DNA of 53,942 bases from Trichodesmium sp. MAG_R03 (GTDB lineage Bacteria; Cyanobacteriota; Cyanobacteriia; Cyanobacteriales; Microcoleaceae), in NCBI GenBank assembly GCA_023356535.1, contig JAKQYF010000005.1, positions 1-53,942 on the forward strand, in the 5' to 3' direction. Numbering within the stretch: position 1 is the first letter of the stretch; every line of letters starts with the position of its first letter. This document shows positions 36,683 through 46,113 of this stretch, piece by piece. Position numbers and translations under genes: made by a program. The notes below the pieces were generated by a model. The model was not told where the DNA came from, ran no database searches, and worked only from the letters and a program-made list of their open reading frames with translations.

Positions 36683-39220
36683 TTAATTATCCACCTTCAA
36701 ACCAGCACTATTTTGAGTATATGTTTCTTGATTAATCTTAACTGGCGTTGCTCCCCAAATCTCTTTCGCATACTCCATAATTGTTCGGTCAGAAGAAAAT
36801 TTACCCATACGAACAGAATTATAAATAGACATTTTTGTCCATTTTTCTTGATCTTGGAAAGCTTGACTGATCTGTTCCTGGCATTCAATATAAGCCTGAT
36901 AGTCAGCTAGTAGCATATATTGGTCATTATAGAGTAGAGAATCAATCAAAGGTTTGAATAGATTAGAATTGCCTTTGCTGAACTGGCCACTAGCAATCTG
37001 ATCAATCACAGCTTTTAACTCTAGATTTGTATTATAGTAATCTAAAGGTTTATAACCCTTAACCTTCAGATCAAAAACTTCTTCAGCGGTTAGACCAAAG
37101 AGGAAGAAATTTTCTGCTCCCACTTCTTCACGAATCTCAATATTAGCTCCATCAAAAGTACCAATAGTCAGGGCTCCATTCATAGCAAACTTCATATTAC
37201 CAGTTCCCGACGCTTCTTTGCCAGCAGTAGAAATTTGCTCTGATAAGTCAGCAGCAGGATAAATTAACTGACCTAATGAAGCATTAAAGTTAGGCAAGAA
37301 AACGACTTTCAAGCGACCATGGACATCAGGGTCGTTATTAACTACATCAGCAATAGCATTAGTCAACTTAATAATTAACTTAGCCATATAGTAACCAGGA
37401 GCTGCCTTGCCACCAAAAATGAATGTGCGAGGTTGAATATCAATACTAGGATTTTGCTTAATGCGGTTGTAAAGAGTAATAATATGGAATAAATCCAAAT
37501 GTTGACGTTTATACTCATGGATACGTTTGACTTGAATATCAAACAGAGAATTCGTATCCACTTCTATCCGATTAGACTTTAAAATGTACTCTGCCAGCTT
37601 AACTTTATTATCCTGCTTAATTTGTCGCCAACGTTGACAAAATTTTACATCATCAACATATTTTTCTAGTTGCCTTAGTTGATCTAAATTTCGCAACCAA
37701 CTATCTCCTAATTTCTCAGAAAATAAGGCAGAAAGTTTAGGATTACTTAATAAAATCCAACGACGGGAAGTCACTCCATTAGTTTTATTTAGAAACTTTT
37801 CTGGGAAAAGTTTGTAGAAATCTTTGAGTACACCTTTTTTGAGCAATTCTGTGTGTAAAGCTGCTACCCCATTGACTGCATGACTGCCTATAGTCGCTAA
37901 ATTAGCCATCCTCACAGCTTTTTCTGGAGTTTCCTCAATTATAGATACACGAGAGATTAATTCCTGATCTTTGGGATACCAAGTTTGTATTTGTTCTATG
38001 AAGCGGTGATTAATTTCATAGATAATCTCTAAGTGGCGAGGCAGCAGACTACCAAACAAACTAATTCCCCAACGTTCTAAAGCTTCTGGTAGTAAGGTAT
38101 GGTTAGTATAAGCAAAAGTATTTTGAGTGATATGCCAAGCACGCTCCCAGTCCAGGTCATACTCATCAATCAACAATCGCATCATTTCCGCAATAGCAAC
38201 AGCAGGGTGAGTATCATTTAACTGAATTGCTGTTTTATTACTTAAGTTATCTAAGTTTTGGTTGTTGAGCAAATGCCTGTGAATGATGTCTTGCAAAGCA
38301 CAGGAAACGAAGAAATATTGCTGTTTGAGCCTAAGTTCTTTACCTTGGGGAGTATTATCATTAGGATAGAGAACTTTTGATATAGTCTCCGAACTCATTT
38401 TTTCCGCTACTGCACCATCATAGTTTCCAGAATTGAACTCTTCAAACTTAAAATCTACACTAGCTTCTGCACGCCACAGACGTAGCGGATTAACTGTATT
38501 CACTTTATAGCCAGGAACAGGAGTGTCATAGGGGATACCAATGACAGTTTCTCCTGGGACCCATGTTACCCGATAATGACCTTTTTCATCATGATATCCT
38601 TCTGTACTACCACCAAACTTGACTTCTACTTGTTCTGCTGGACGAGCTATTTCCCAGGGGTTACCAAAGCGCAGCCACTTATCTGGAATTTCTGCTTGCC
38701 ACCCATCCTGTATAGTTTGGGTAAAAATGCCAAACTCATAGCGAATACCATGACCCATAGCGGGAATTTCAAGGGTAGCTAGAGAGTCCAAAAAACAAGC
38801 GGCTAGTCTACCCAAACCCCCATTTCCTAGTCCTGGATCGTCTTCTTGTTCTAGTAATTCATCTAAGTTAAGTCCAGATTCATTAACTGCTTGACGAATG
38901 TTTTCATATATGCCTAGGTTAATTAAACTATTACCTAGGTGACGACCCATGAGAAATTCTGCCGACAGGTAGTAGACTACTTTCACATCTTTCTCATTAT
39001 AGGTACGAATTGTAGCAAGAAAGCGTTGGAGCAAGCGATCACGTATCGTATAAGCTAAAGCACGGTAAAAATCGTCTTTTTTTGCCATTGACTCATAAGT
39101 CCCTTGCAGATAAAACAGGTTATCAGCTAGAGCACGTCTCAGAGTCGCTATACTCATACCTGTGCGATCATCTTCTACCTGAATTTTATTTTTAGCAGTG
39201 GGGTTGATGGGTTGATTCAT
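36683..39220 (-). CDS. glgP: Glycogen phosphorylase
   Basis: 845 residues from the ATG at 39220, chosen over a GTG two codons upstream because AAGGAG sits six bases before it. GlgP removes glucose from the non-reducing ends of glycogen with phosphate, giving glucose-1-P. Signatures: VVYYLSAEFLMGRHLGNSL, EDDPGLGNGGLGRLAACFLD, KTAIQLNDTHPAVAIAEMM, IFGGKAAPGYYMAKLIIKL, and the PLP site EASGTGNMKFAMNGALTIG with the Schiff-base Lys. Full length and intact. It is monocistronic; both neighbours are remnants or repeats. Confidence 0.98.
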   Translation of the reverse strand: MNQPINPTAKNKIQVEDDRTGMSIATLRRALADNLFYLQGTYESMAKKDDFYRALAYTIRDRLLQRFLATIRTYNEKDVKVVYYLSAEFLMGRHLGNSLINLGIYENIRQAVNESGLNLDELLEQEDDPGLGNGGLGRLAACFLDSLATLEIPAMGHGIRYEFGIFTQTIQDGWQAEIPDKWLRFGNPWEIARPAEQVEVKFGGSTEGYHDEKGHYRVTWVPGETVIGIPYDTPVPGYKVNTVNPLRLWRAEASVDFKFEEFNSGNYDGAVAEKMSSETISKVLYPNDNTPQGKELRLKQQYFFVSCALQDIIHRHLLNNQNLDNLSNKTAIQLNDTHPAVAIAEMMRLLIDEYDLDWERAWHITQNTFAYTNHTLLPEALERWGISLFGSLLPRHLEIIYEINHRFIEQIQTWYPKDQELISRVSIIEETPEKAVRMANLATIGSHAVNGVAALHTELLKKGVLKDFYKLFPEKFLNKTNGVTSRRWILLSNPKLSALFSEKLGDSWLRNLDQLRQLEKYVDDVKFCQRWRQIKQDNKVKLAEYILKSNRIEVDTNSLFDIQVKRIHEYKRQHLDLFHIITLYNRIKQNPSIDIQPRTFIFGGKAAPGYYMAKLIIKLTNAIADVVNNDPDVHGRLKVVFLPNFNASLGQLIYPAADLSEQISTAGKEASGTGNMKFAMNGALTIGTFDGANIEIREEVGAENFFLFGLTAEEVFDLKVKGYKPLDYYNTNLELKAVIDQIASGQFSKGNSNLFKPLIDSLLYNDQYMLLADYQAYIECQEQISQAFQDQEKWTKMSIYNSVRMGKFSSDRTIMEYAKEIWGATPVKINQETYTQNSAGLKVDN

Positions 39221-39282
39221 TAACACTCCTTAAATTTTACGGTTATCAATTTTCTTTCAATAGAAAGGTGGTCAGGCTAAAT

Positions 39283-39420
39283 TATAGCAATCCTATTTGA
39301 TTTGTATCCAAAATCTTACCGCTTTTTGGTATGGAGGTTTGGAGACAATAGACAACGAGCAAGAGTTTCAGAGTTTATTTCTAGTTTTTGAATTGTCACA
39401 ACTTATTTGGGATTGCTATA
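39283..39420. repeat. Family C element, single copy
   Basis: TATAGCAATCCTATTTG and GGGATTGCTATA are inverted ends; the interior (CCAAAATCTTACCGC, TTTCTAGTTTTTGAATTG) matches the tandem block at 26938. It lies 60 bases upstream of glgP and could carry promoter signals. Confidence 0.88.
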
Positions 39421-39487
39421 GCTTTACCACACAGGACTTATTCTATAAGCTGAATTTTTGAATTAAGGTGTTCAAGCATACATTAAG

Positions 39488-39768
39488 TAGGGTTTGCTGA
39501 TTAATCATAAAAGCATTGACATATAAAAGCATAAGATCTGATTTGGGTGGCCAAAAGTACTAGCTTTTTGCTGGTAAAAGGCTGAAAAAGTTAGGATTTC
39601 AGGCACTCCCATGGCAGAAAAATGAAGGGACAAGTATATCCAACTACCTCTTCTACCAATTCCCCGTTCCTCTGTAGGGACGTTGTATGCAACGTCCCTA
39701 CTTCTCCTCCTGGGAGATGTTAGGGGTGGGTCCCCTACTCCTGAAAAAGACTTTTTCAGCAAGCCCTA
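39488..39768. mobile_element. Family B miniature element
   Basis: TAGGGTTTGCTGATTAATC and CTTTTTCAGCAAGCCCTA bound 281 bases. The left half matches the IS remnant at 17487; a 28-base palindrome with one mismatch lies at 39674-39701. An 85-residue open frame on the minus strand is by chance. Confidence 0.88.
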
Positions 39769-39840
39769 AGTATTAAATTTTAATCATTTTTACAGAATTG
39801 ATGGCAATATCTGCGTTTTTTTGGCCACTTACTATTTGAT

Positions 39841-39933
39841 CAGGACTTACCCATGCTTCACCTTGAAAACGCCATATGTAGGGGCGAATGGCATTCGCCC
39901 TCACCCTCGTGTAGTGCCCGTGCGTAAGTCCTG
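39841..39933. repeat. Family A element, type 4
   Basis: CAGGACTTACCCATGCTTCACC to GTGCCCGTGCGTAAGTCCTG, with the GGGCGAATGGCATTCGCCC palindrome at its centre. Confidence 0.92.
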
Positions 39934-39989
39934 TTGATAAAATATTAGGCTGACATACATGACTAGATAGTGCATAGTTCTGTGAGCAA

Positions 39990-40134
39990 CTCTTGCTAGC
40001 TAAGGCTTTCAGCTATCTCAAGATCTTAAACTCTTTATTGAGAACTATAGATGCTGTAAGGCAATTCCTGTAATACTTTCAGTTCAGTTTAGGAAATCAT
40101 TTTTAAGTAGAACTTTGTACTCTCCAGATACATG
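39990..40134. repeat. Family E repeat
   Basis: GCTAGCTAAGGCTTTCAGC, TGTAATACTTTCAG and AAGTAGAACTTTGTACTCTC are shared, in order, with the inverted copy at 42727-42872; the second part also occurs at 16688-16776. Ends 15 bases before the P450 fragment. Confidence 0.7.
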
Positions 40135-40148
40135 AGAAAAACAATAAT

Positions 40149-40262
40149 ATGGCACTACCTAATGGCCCAGCTTTGTCTCCAGTACAACAAAGATTCCGGA
40201 TCTGGAAATTTATTTTTAGTCCTTTATCTAAATTATTGAGAATGAGACTATTAAATTACTGA
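40149..40262 (+). pseudogene. Cytochrome P450 N-terminal fragment (CYP110-like)
   Basis: An open frame of 37 codons begins ALPNGPALSPVQQRFRIWKF and continues IFSPLSKLL before a TGA. It lines up with the N-termini of the two complete P450s in this window (GPK(A/T)PA..Q..QW..(N/D)P...). All catalytic parts are absent. It suggests a third copy of the gene once existed here. Confidence 0.6.
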
Positions 40263-40578
40263 GTCAGTCATTTTCATAATTCACTCTCTAACTGGGTTTG
40301 AGATACCTGAATCTTTACTTTCAAGGTCAATTTGCGTAAGTTCTGAATAATAGAAGCTGTAATTGACCTTCTTCCTTAAAAAACCTTTGGTAATATATTT
40401 GTGTTTCCGAATGTGGACTATAACAGTATTTTTTCAAATAGTATTAGAGGTGAAAACCTATGCCCGTTTATATTTTAGGCTTTTTCTTGCTTATATTTTT
40501 TTGAAGTGCTACTAGCTATTTGTAGAAAAATTGACTACTTTAACACCAAAATATATGCTTTATTCTCCGCTCCACCTC
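40263..40578. other. Intergenic stretch without recognised gene
   Basis: A family E-like CTTACGTAAGTTCTG-type end fragment is near 40333 (TTTGCGTAAGTTCTG). A 13-codon frame starting at 40460 after GAGGTG is hydrophobic (MPVYILGFFLLIFF) but too short to call. Confidence 0.35.
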
Positions 40579-41511
40579 CTAATTTTTGCTATCTTTAAAA
40601 TACACTTTTCCTAAAGCAGCAGGAGGGGTAGATTTACCTGCTAAACCAATTAAAGCTAATAGAGCAATAACATAAGGTAACATCTTTAAAAATTGATAGG
40701 AAATATTTAGATTAAAAGCTTGAATTCTCAATTGCAAAGCTTCTGTTGCTCCAAATAATAAACAGGCTAAAACGGTATTAACTGGATGCCATCTACCAAA
40801 GATTATGGCTGCTAGGGCAATAAAACCTTTTCCACTACTCATGCCTTCGGTAAAAAATTTGACATGAACTAATGCTAAGTAAACTCCACCTAAACTTGCC
40901 AAACAACCACTAATACTTACGCTTAAATAACGCACTAAACTAACAGATATTCCTGCTGTTGCTGCTGCTTGAGGATATTCACCAACTGCTCTTAAAGTTA
41001 AACCCCAAGTAGTATCAAAAATGATATAAGTAGAAACTATGATTAATAGCAAAAGTAGATAAAACAATAAGTCTTGATTGAAAAATATTTCCAAAATAGG
41101 TAAATCTTTTAGGTCGAAAAGATTGATAGTTTCAATACCTGGTATAGCAATTGTGCCACTATTAAATAATACTCTAGCACCATAAGCTGTTAATCCTGAC
41201 GCGGTTAAATTTATTGCTAAGCTAGAGACTAATTGATTTACTTTTAAACTGACAGAAAGATAGGCATGAATTAAGCCTAAAATTCCCCCGGCTAAAACTG
41301 CCACTAAGGTTCCTATCCAGACATTTCCAGTAGTAAGAGAAACAGCCGCACTCACAAAAGCTCCTGTTAATAACATTCCTTCTAAAGCAATATTAAGTAC
41401 GCCGGAACGTTCTGAAAATAATCCACCTAAAGCGGCAAAAGCTAGAGGCACAGAAAGTCGAATTGTGGCAGATAAATAGTCAGAAAAAAAGTCGATATTT
41501 GATAAATTCAT
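40579..41511 (-). CDS. ABC transporter permease, nucleoside/simple-sugar type (second permease)
   Basis: 310 residues with eight to ten transmembrane helices. The pattern LAFAALGGLFSERSGVLNIALEGMLLTGAF (in parts at residues 20-50) is the hallmark of the BPD_transp_2 permeases that work with BMP-type lipoproteins in nucleoside uptake (NupQ/YufQ-like); VGEYPQAAATAGISV and GGVYLALVHVKFF follow. It pairs with the permease gene 167 bases upstream, whose product would be the other half of the channel. No ATPase or binding-protein gene is in the window. Confidence 0.88.
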   Translation of the reverse strand: MNLSNIDFFSDYLSATIRLSVPLAFAALGGLFSERSGVLNIALEGMLLTGAFVSAAVSLTTGNVWIGTLVAVLAGGILGLIHAYLSVSLKVNQLVSSLAINLTASGLTAYGARVLFNSGTIAIPGIETINLFDLKDLPILEIFFNQDLLFYLLLLLIIVSTYIIFDTTWGLTLRAVGEYPQAAATAGISVSLVRYLSVSISGCLASLGGVYLALVHVKFFTEGMSSGKGFIALAAIIFGRWHPVNTVLACLLFGATEALQLRIQAFNLNISYQFLKMLPYVIALLALIGLAGKSTPPAALGKVYFKDSKN

Positions 41512-41678
41512 TGTAAAATTTCGGTTAGTGGGAAACCAACCAATTTTAATAGCTGGATGGAAACAACTTTAATTATTTTGTCGAGGGAAATAGCAGTAAA
41601 GGTATCTTGCTGTTCATCCCTATCTACCATAACTATGCAGGACCACCAAAAATGTTCTGACAAGTTTGCGGGATGTTC

Positions 41679-42713
41679 CTACTCCGATATAGGCTCAAAC
41701 GCTAGACTTATTGCTAAAAATAACATTGTTAAACCTTGAATAGCATAAACAACAGTTATCGATACCCCTGCACTACGCTGCATTACATTCGCTCCACTCC
41801 TGAGAACGCCAAAAAATAAGGATGTTAAAATTACTGCCAGTGGGTTGCCCCGACTTAATAAAGCAATGGCGATCGCGTCAAAACCATAACCAGGAGAAAA
41901 ATTTTCAAATAACCTATATTTTGCTCCTAATACTTCTGTACTTCCTGCAAAGCCTGCCAACCCACCGGATAAACCCATTACTGTGAGAATAGTCTGGTTA
42001 ACAGATATTCCGGCGTAACTAGCTGCAGTAGGGTTTTGTCCGACGGCATCTACTTGATAACCGAAAGCTGTTAAGGACAAGACCACGGCCAAAATAATTG
42101 CCATAGCTAACCCCAGTAAAATTCCGGCATGAGCTTGAGTTTTGGGCAAAATTATGGGCAAACGTGCTGAATCGGCAATTAGGGGGGTGTAGGGACTAGG
42201 GGCGTCTGGGGCGATCAGTGGTTCATTTACCATATAATTGACAAAATTTTGAGCTATGTAATTTAGTAGTAGGGTAGTCAGGACTTCGTTTAAACCACAG
42301 GCAATTTTGAGGTAACCAGCGATCGCTCCCCAAATTGCTCCTAGAAGAAAACCTCCTACTAGTGCTAGGGGTAAATGTATCCACATTGGTAAATTCGGCA
42401 AATATAGTCCGATGACAACACTGCCTAAAGCACCCATATAAATTTGTCCTTCGCCACCGAGATTAAATAAACCTGCTCGTAATGCTATTAATATTCCTAA
42501 ACTTACTAATAATAATGGGGTGGTTTTGCTGAGGGTATCGCTGAAACCAAAGTAGGTAGTTAAAGATTTTTGAAATAGGGCAGTATAGGCAGTTACAGGA
42601 TTAGTTCCTGCTAAGATAATTAGACCTGCTCCTACTAATAAGGCGGCTAATACTGCAAATATTGGGAGTAGAATTGACTTGATAATTTTTGGTATCAGAT
42701 GTTTGGAAATCAA
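41679..42713 (-). CDS. ABC transporter permease, nucleoside/simple-sugar type (first permease)
   Basis: 344 residues with about ten transmembrane helices (ILLPIFAVLAALLVGAGLII at the start). TPLLLVSLGILIALRAGLFNLGGEGQIYMGALGSV in parts, VGQNPTAASYAGISV and FDAIAIALLSRGNPL are typical of NupP/YufP-like permeases. Annotated start is TTG at 42713; no ATG or ribosome-binding site is seen, and a stop lies three codons upstream. A family E repeat starts 14 bases upstream, so the original start region may have been altered by its insertion. Confidence 0.85.
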   Translation of the reverse strand: MISKHLIPKIIKSILLPIFAVLAALLVGAGLIILAGTNPVTAYTALFQKSLTTYFGFSDTLSKTTPLLLVSLGILIALRAGLFNLGGEGQIYMGALGSVVIGLYLPNLPMWIHLPLALVGGFLLGAIWGAIAGYLKIACGLNEVLTTLLLNYIAQNFVNYMVNEPLIAPDAPSPYTPLIADSARLPIILPKTQAHAGILLGLAMAIILAVVLSLTAFGYQVDAVGQNPTAASYAGISVNQTILTVMGLSGGLAGFAGSTEVLGAKYRLFENFSPGYGFDAIAIALLSRGNPLAVILTSLFFGVLRSGANVMQRSAGVSITVVYAIQGLTMLFLAISLAFEPISE

Positions 42714-42726
42714 GATGTTTTTTTAT

Positions 42727-42872
42727 TCTGTTATACTAAGTGGAGAATACAAAGTTCTTCTAAAACATGATTTGCTTTCAATGCTGAAAGTATTACTGGA
42801 CATGCTTTACAACACCTACAGTTTTTTCGAGAGATTTTCTAACGTTGAGATAGCTGAAAGCCTTATCTAGCA
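42727..42872. repeat. Family E repeat, inverted copy
   Basis: Inverted relative to 39990-40134: GAACTTTGTA, GTAATACTTTCAG and GGCTTTCAGCTATCTCAA are found on the minus strand in the same order. It directly precedes the start of the first permease gene. Confidence 0.7.
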
Positions 42873-43300
42873 ATAATTATTCCCAGAAATTATCATTGTC
42901 TAGAACCATAAATTTAGGATTAAAAGGGATAGGAAATAGGGAGTCGAAAAATGTCCTAATCTTAATGTGTAGTACTATAATACTAAATGTGAGTATAAAA
43001 GGAGGCTTACCCCATCGTCCAATCCCTTATTTAGCAACGGCTGTAACTTTAAAAATACTCTCTTACACTAGGTGGATTTGGTATAAATCAAATTTTATCT
43101 TAAAAATAGCTAATTGTTTGTCTTTAGAGTGTTGAATAATACTAATTCAATTAAACAATCTTATCAAGCAAGAGCAAGAGTTATTATAAATAGCTAAATT
43201 TAGGAGAAATAATTTATAAATAGAAAGAAGTTTTTTGTTATTGCTAAATAAGTACTTATCAGCATAAGCAGGAACAAAATTATTGCTGGAAAACATTTTT
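42873..43300. other. Intergenic stretch
   Basis: Contains one end of the element family seen at 17691 (GAAAAATGTCCTAATC...GTAGTACTATA, 42948-42981). No gene is seen; the remaining sequence up to the CbbY-like stop codon is AT-rich and featureless. Confidence 0.4.
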
Positions 43301-44059
43301 TCAATCTTGGAGGAACTGTATTAATTTTAGATCACAATAAGTTCGACCTTGAGGGTTTCCATTCACAATAGTAAATGGTTCTTCTGGTTCACCTAAATTA
43401 TTTAATACTAGAGTTGCGCCAGTAAAATCTTGATGACGAGTATAATTATTAACAGTCACAATTGTTTTTAATCCAGCTTGCAAAGCGGCTTGTAAACCAT
43501 GATGTGAATCTTCAAATACTATACAATTATTCCTTTGAATTTTCATTTTTTCTAATACATAATAATAAATATCTGGCGCAGGTTTCTTCGCTGGAACTAT
43601 ATCCCCTGCAGCAATTATTTCAAACCAAGAAATACTTTCTTCTCCCAAGGTATGCTCTAATAATGCTATCACATTAGGTAAAGTACTAGTAGTAGCGATC
43701 GCCAACCGCATTTTATTAGTTCGTGCTTCTTTCAATAATCTTTCTACTCCTGGGCGTAATGGTATAGCACCTGTTCCTAATAATTTTCGGTAATAATTTA
43801 TTTTACTTACTTGTAAATTAGAAATTAATTCTGGCAATGGAATTGATGATCTAAAATTTGGTTTATACTTACTAATATAAAAGTTAATCCGTTCTTTGCC
43901 ACCAGCAATCACCAGTAATTCTCCATACAAAGAAACTGACCATTCCCAGTCTAAGCCTGCTTCAGCAAAAGCTTGATTAAAAGCTACTCTATGGCCATCT
44001 CTTTCTGTATCGGCTATCGTGCCATCAACATCAAATATTAGGGTAAACGGCTCAGTCAT
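43301..44059 (-). CDS. HAD phosphatase, CbbY-like
   Basis: 252 residues from the ATG at 44059; a longer frame starts at 44110 but its first 17 residues are not typical. Motif I is LIFDVDGTIADTERDGHRVAFN, with nucleophile and acid Asp, followed by a helical cap (WSVSLYGELLVIAGGKERI), motif II (LAIATTST), the Lys in PAKKPAPDIYYYVL and motif IV (IVFEDSHHGLQAALQAG). This matches the CbbY group, whose plant and Rhodobacter members hydrolyse xylulose-1,5-bisphosphate, an inhibitor of Rubisco. That role suits a cyanobacterium but is inferred by family. Confidence 0.88.
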   Translation of the reverse strand: MTEPFTLIFDVDGTIADTERDGHRVAFNQAFAEAGLDWEWSVSLYGELLVIAGGKERINFYISKYKPNFRSSIPLPELISNLQVSKINYYRKLLGTGAIPLRPGVERLLKEARTNKMRLAIATTSTLPNVIALLEHTLGEESISWFEIIAAGDIVPAKKPAPDIYYYVLEKMKIQRNNCIVFEDSHHGLQAALQAGLKTIVTVNNYTRHQDFTGATLVLNNLGEPEEPFTIVNGNPQGRTYCDLKLIQFLQD

Positions 44060-44110
44060 TAAATTAAAACAGTAATAATTTTCATACGGGTCTCTCACTT
44101 CAGTGATCAA

Positions 44111-44456
44111 TGATAACTATCTCCTAAAACCCTTTTTTGATAGAGAGGAGAGAATCAAGGGAAAGACTAAATTACTAATTCAGAAAAAACATATCTTAAA
44201 ATATACTTGCTTACTCTTCCTAAATATCCATTGAATGGCAAGTAAATAAATTCTCTATTTGGTCAAATTTTATCTTATAAGAAAGATGTTTATAAACCAT
44301 AGTTAAAATAGGCAAGCTAGAAATACTGAATTTTCTTTTTTTTATCTCCTGGAAAGGGGGAGACTATTGGCCTTATTTTCTAGTCAAGTTTATTTTATAT
44401 CTATAAAGGGGTTACTATTTTTCCTATCGCAAATTCTAGATTAAATCATTATACAC
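44111..44456. other. Intergenic stretch without recognised gene
   Basis: 346 bases. AAAGGGGGAGACT and TATCTCCTGG near 44345 form an imperfect hairpin next to a T-run, but its orientation fits neither neighbour as terminator. Confidence 0.4.
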
Positions 44457-45251
44457 TTAAAACCTACCTTCAGATTGCTTTACTGATTCCCCAGTATATT
44501 CTCTAATGGGTTGTTTGGAAATTACAGACTGATGAGATGGACTAGAATAATTTGTATGTTGTAATTGCCTCACAAGTGTAATCAAGCGTTTCAAATGAGG
44601 TTTGAGCACCTGTGTATTTTGTATTTCCAGATCGTCAATTTTGGCCTGAAGCTGGGATATATCTGCTTGAGGTTCCTTGACTAACCCTTCCATATCCCTT
44701 TGCAGATTATTGATCCCTTGCTCAATCGCCAAAATACGTTTATTTACTATTTCCCAATCATCTGTACTTAGAACTTTTTGATCCACAGATGCTAGACTTT
44801 TTTCTACAAAAGAAACTGAGTATTCTAGTGCAGTTAGTTGCTGTTGTATTTCTGAGCCCAAAACTGGTGTTGATTCAGTATAGAATTTTTCACGAACTGA
44901 TTCTATTTCTGTAGAAAGCTGTTCACGAAGTTTCAGTATTACCTTTACAGCATTTTTTTCTAAACTTTCTACTGATTTTTCTAAACTTTCTACTGAGCTT
45001 TGAATTTTTCCTATCTCAGACATTTGAGATAATTGCATCTGCCGTTCAAATCTGTATCTATTAGCCACATTCAGAGATAAGGCCAATACCATAGGAGTGA
45101 CTGCATAAAAAGCTTGTCCTGAAAGTGCTACACCAAAAGCACCAAATGCAGAGATAACTACACTAGCATACTCTGCCAGATTGAGCCAAGACTTTTTGTA
45201 AAAAGTTGGCTTCACAACTCTCCTTAAAAATGAATCTCGATTAAGTTTCAT
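44457..45251 (-). CDS. Membrane-anchored coiled-coil protein
   Basis: 264 residues of unknown function. Two short hydrophobic helices lie near the N-terminus (YASVVISAFGAFGVALSG, FYAVTPMVLALSLNVA), separated by a few residues, so the N-terminus may form a hairpin in the membrane. A tandem heptad-like duplication follows (SSVESLEKSVESLEKNAVK in parts), then about 150 residues of coiled coil with Leu/Ile heptads and a polar tail. This matches the general shape of cyanobacterial proteins annotated only as hypothetical. No enzyme motifs. It stands alone. Confidence 0.75.
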   Translation of the reverse strand: MKLNRDSFLRRVVKPTFYKKSWLNLAEYASVVISAFGAFGVALSGQAFYAVTPMVLALSLNVANRYRFERQMQLSQMSEIGKIQSSVESLEKSVESLEKNAVKVILKLREQLSTEIESVREKFYTESTPVLGSEIQQQLTALEYSVSFVEKSLASVDQKVLSTDDWEIVNKRILAIEQGINNLQRDMEGLVKEPQADISQLQAKIDDLEIQNTQVLKPHLKRLITLVRQLQHTNYSSPSHQSVISKQPIREYTGESVKQSEGRF

Positions 45252-45450
45252 ATTTTTTTAGTAGCATCTGTCCACAAATATTTTCTATTTCATCCTATTT
45301 ATTATACTTCTTCAATCATACCTATTCCGTTATCAGCAATAGTTATCGTTATATATAGCCCTACTTCTAAGTCAAAAGTCAAAAGTTAAAAGTCAAAAGT
45401 TAAAAGCAACCCCCTAAATAATTTCTATTCTCTCAGCTATAGCAATCCTT

Positions 45451-45581
45451 AGGACTTACCCATGAAAGCTATTGGTAGGATGTGTTTTGCTGACGCAAAG
45501 CGGAGCGAACGCTTCGCGACTTGAATTGCGAACTTCGTAACGCACCAATGCTCTATATATAGTACCTTTGCCTAAGTCCTG
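45451..45581. repeat. Family A element, type 3
   Basis: AGGACTTACCCATGAAAGC on the left, AGTACCTTTGCCTAAGTCCTG on the right, with GCGGAGCGAACGCTTCGCG inside. It splits a small family C element: CTATAGCAATCCT on its left joins TCCTATTTAAATTGTAAT on its right, matching 30306. Confidence 0.85.
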
Positions 45582-45692
45582 AGTCCTATTTAAATTGTAA
45601 TATTGTGATAGGAGTTAAGGATCAGGAGTCAGGAGTTATAATTTCAATAGAAATTATAACTAAAAATGCATAGTACAAACTATTAAAATTAT

Positions 45693-45787
45693 CAGGACAA
45701 GGCTTACGCAGTGCCGCTATATATAGTACATTTTTGGGAATGATTTTCGATATTTGGACTACATATGGTGTCTTGGTGTAAGTCCTG
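45693..45787. repeat. Family A element, type 1 variant
   Basis: CAGGACAAGGCTTACGCAGTGCCGC on the left has a small insertion; the right end is TGGTGTAAGTCCTG. A following 50-base stretch (AAGTTATTTTTGCAAGCTTT, 45790-45838) recurs at 50812. Confidence 0.75.
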
Positions 45788-45855
45788 AAGGAAAGTTATT
45801 TTTGCAAGCTTTCAAGTACAGCAAGACTTTTAAGAATTGATATAAAGGCAATATC

Positions 45856-46084
45856 CTTATTTGGGCGACAAAAAGCACCAGCTTTTTGCTGGTTGAAGCT
45901 GAAAAAGTTAGGATTTCGGGCGCTCCCTAGGCAGAAAAATGAAGGGATAAATATATTTAACTATCTCCTCTACCAATTCCCCATTCCTCTGTAGAGACAT
46001 TCCATGCAACGTCCCTACTTCTCCTCCTGGGAGATGTTAGGAGTGAGTCCTCTACTCCTGAAAAAGACTTTTTCAGCAAGCCCC
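45856..46084. mobile_element. Family B element lacking its left end
   Basis: Matches the B element at 39488 from the CTTTTTGCTGG region to CTTTTTCAGCAAGCCCC, with a decayed palindrome at 45991-46018. The left inverted repeat is missing. It lies 30 bases past the stop of the aspartyl protease gene. Confidence 0.8.
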
Positions 46085-46113
46085 ATTTCATACGGATATT
46101 GTCTGTAACGTTC

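Noticed and set aside
39505..39762. 85-codon minus-strand frame inside a family B element
   Set aside because: It runs through the palindrome and terminal repeats; other B copies do not keep it open.
40460..40504. 13-codon hydrophobic frame after GAGGTG
   Set aside because: Too short, and it matches no small photosystem or cytochrome b6f subunit that I know.
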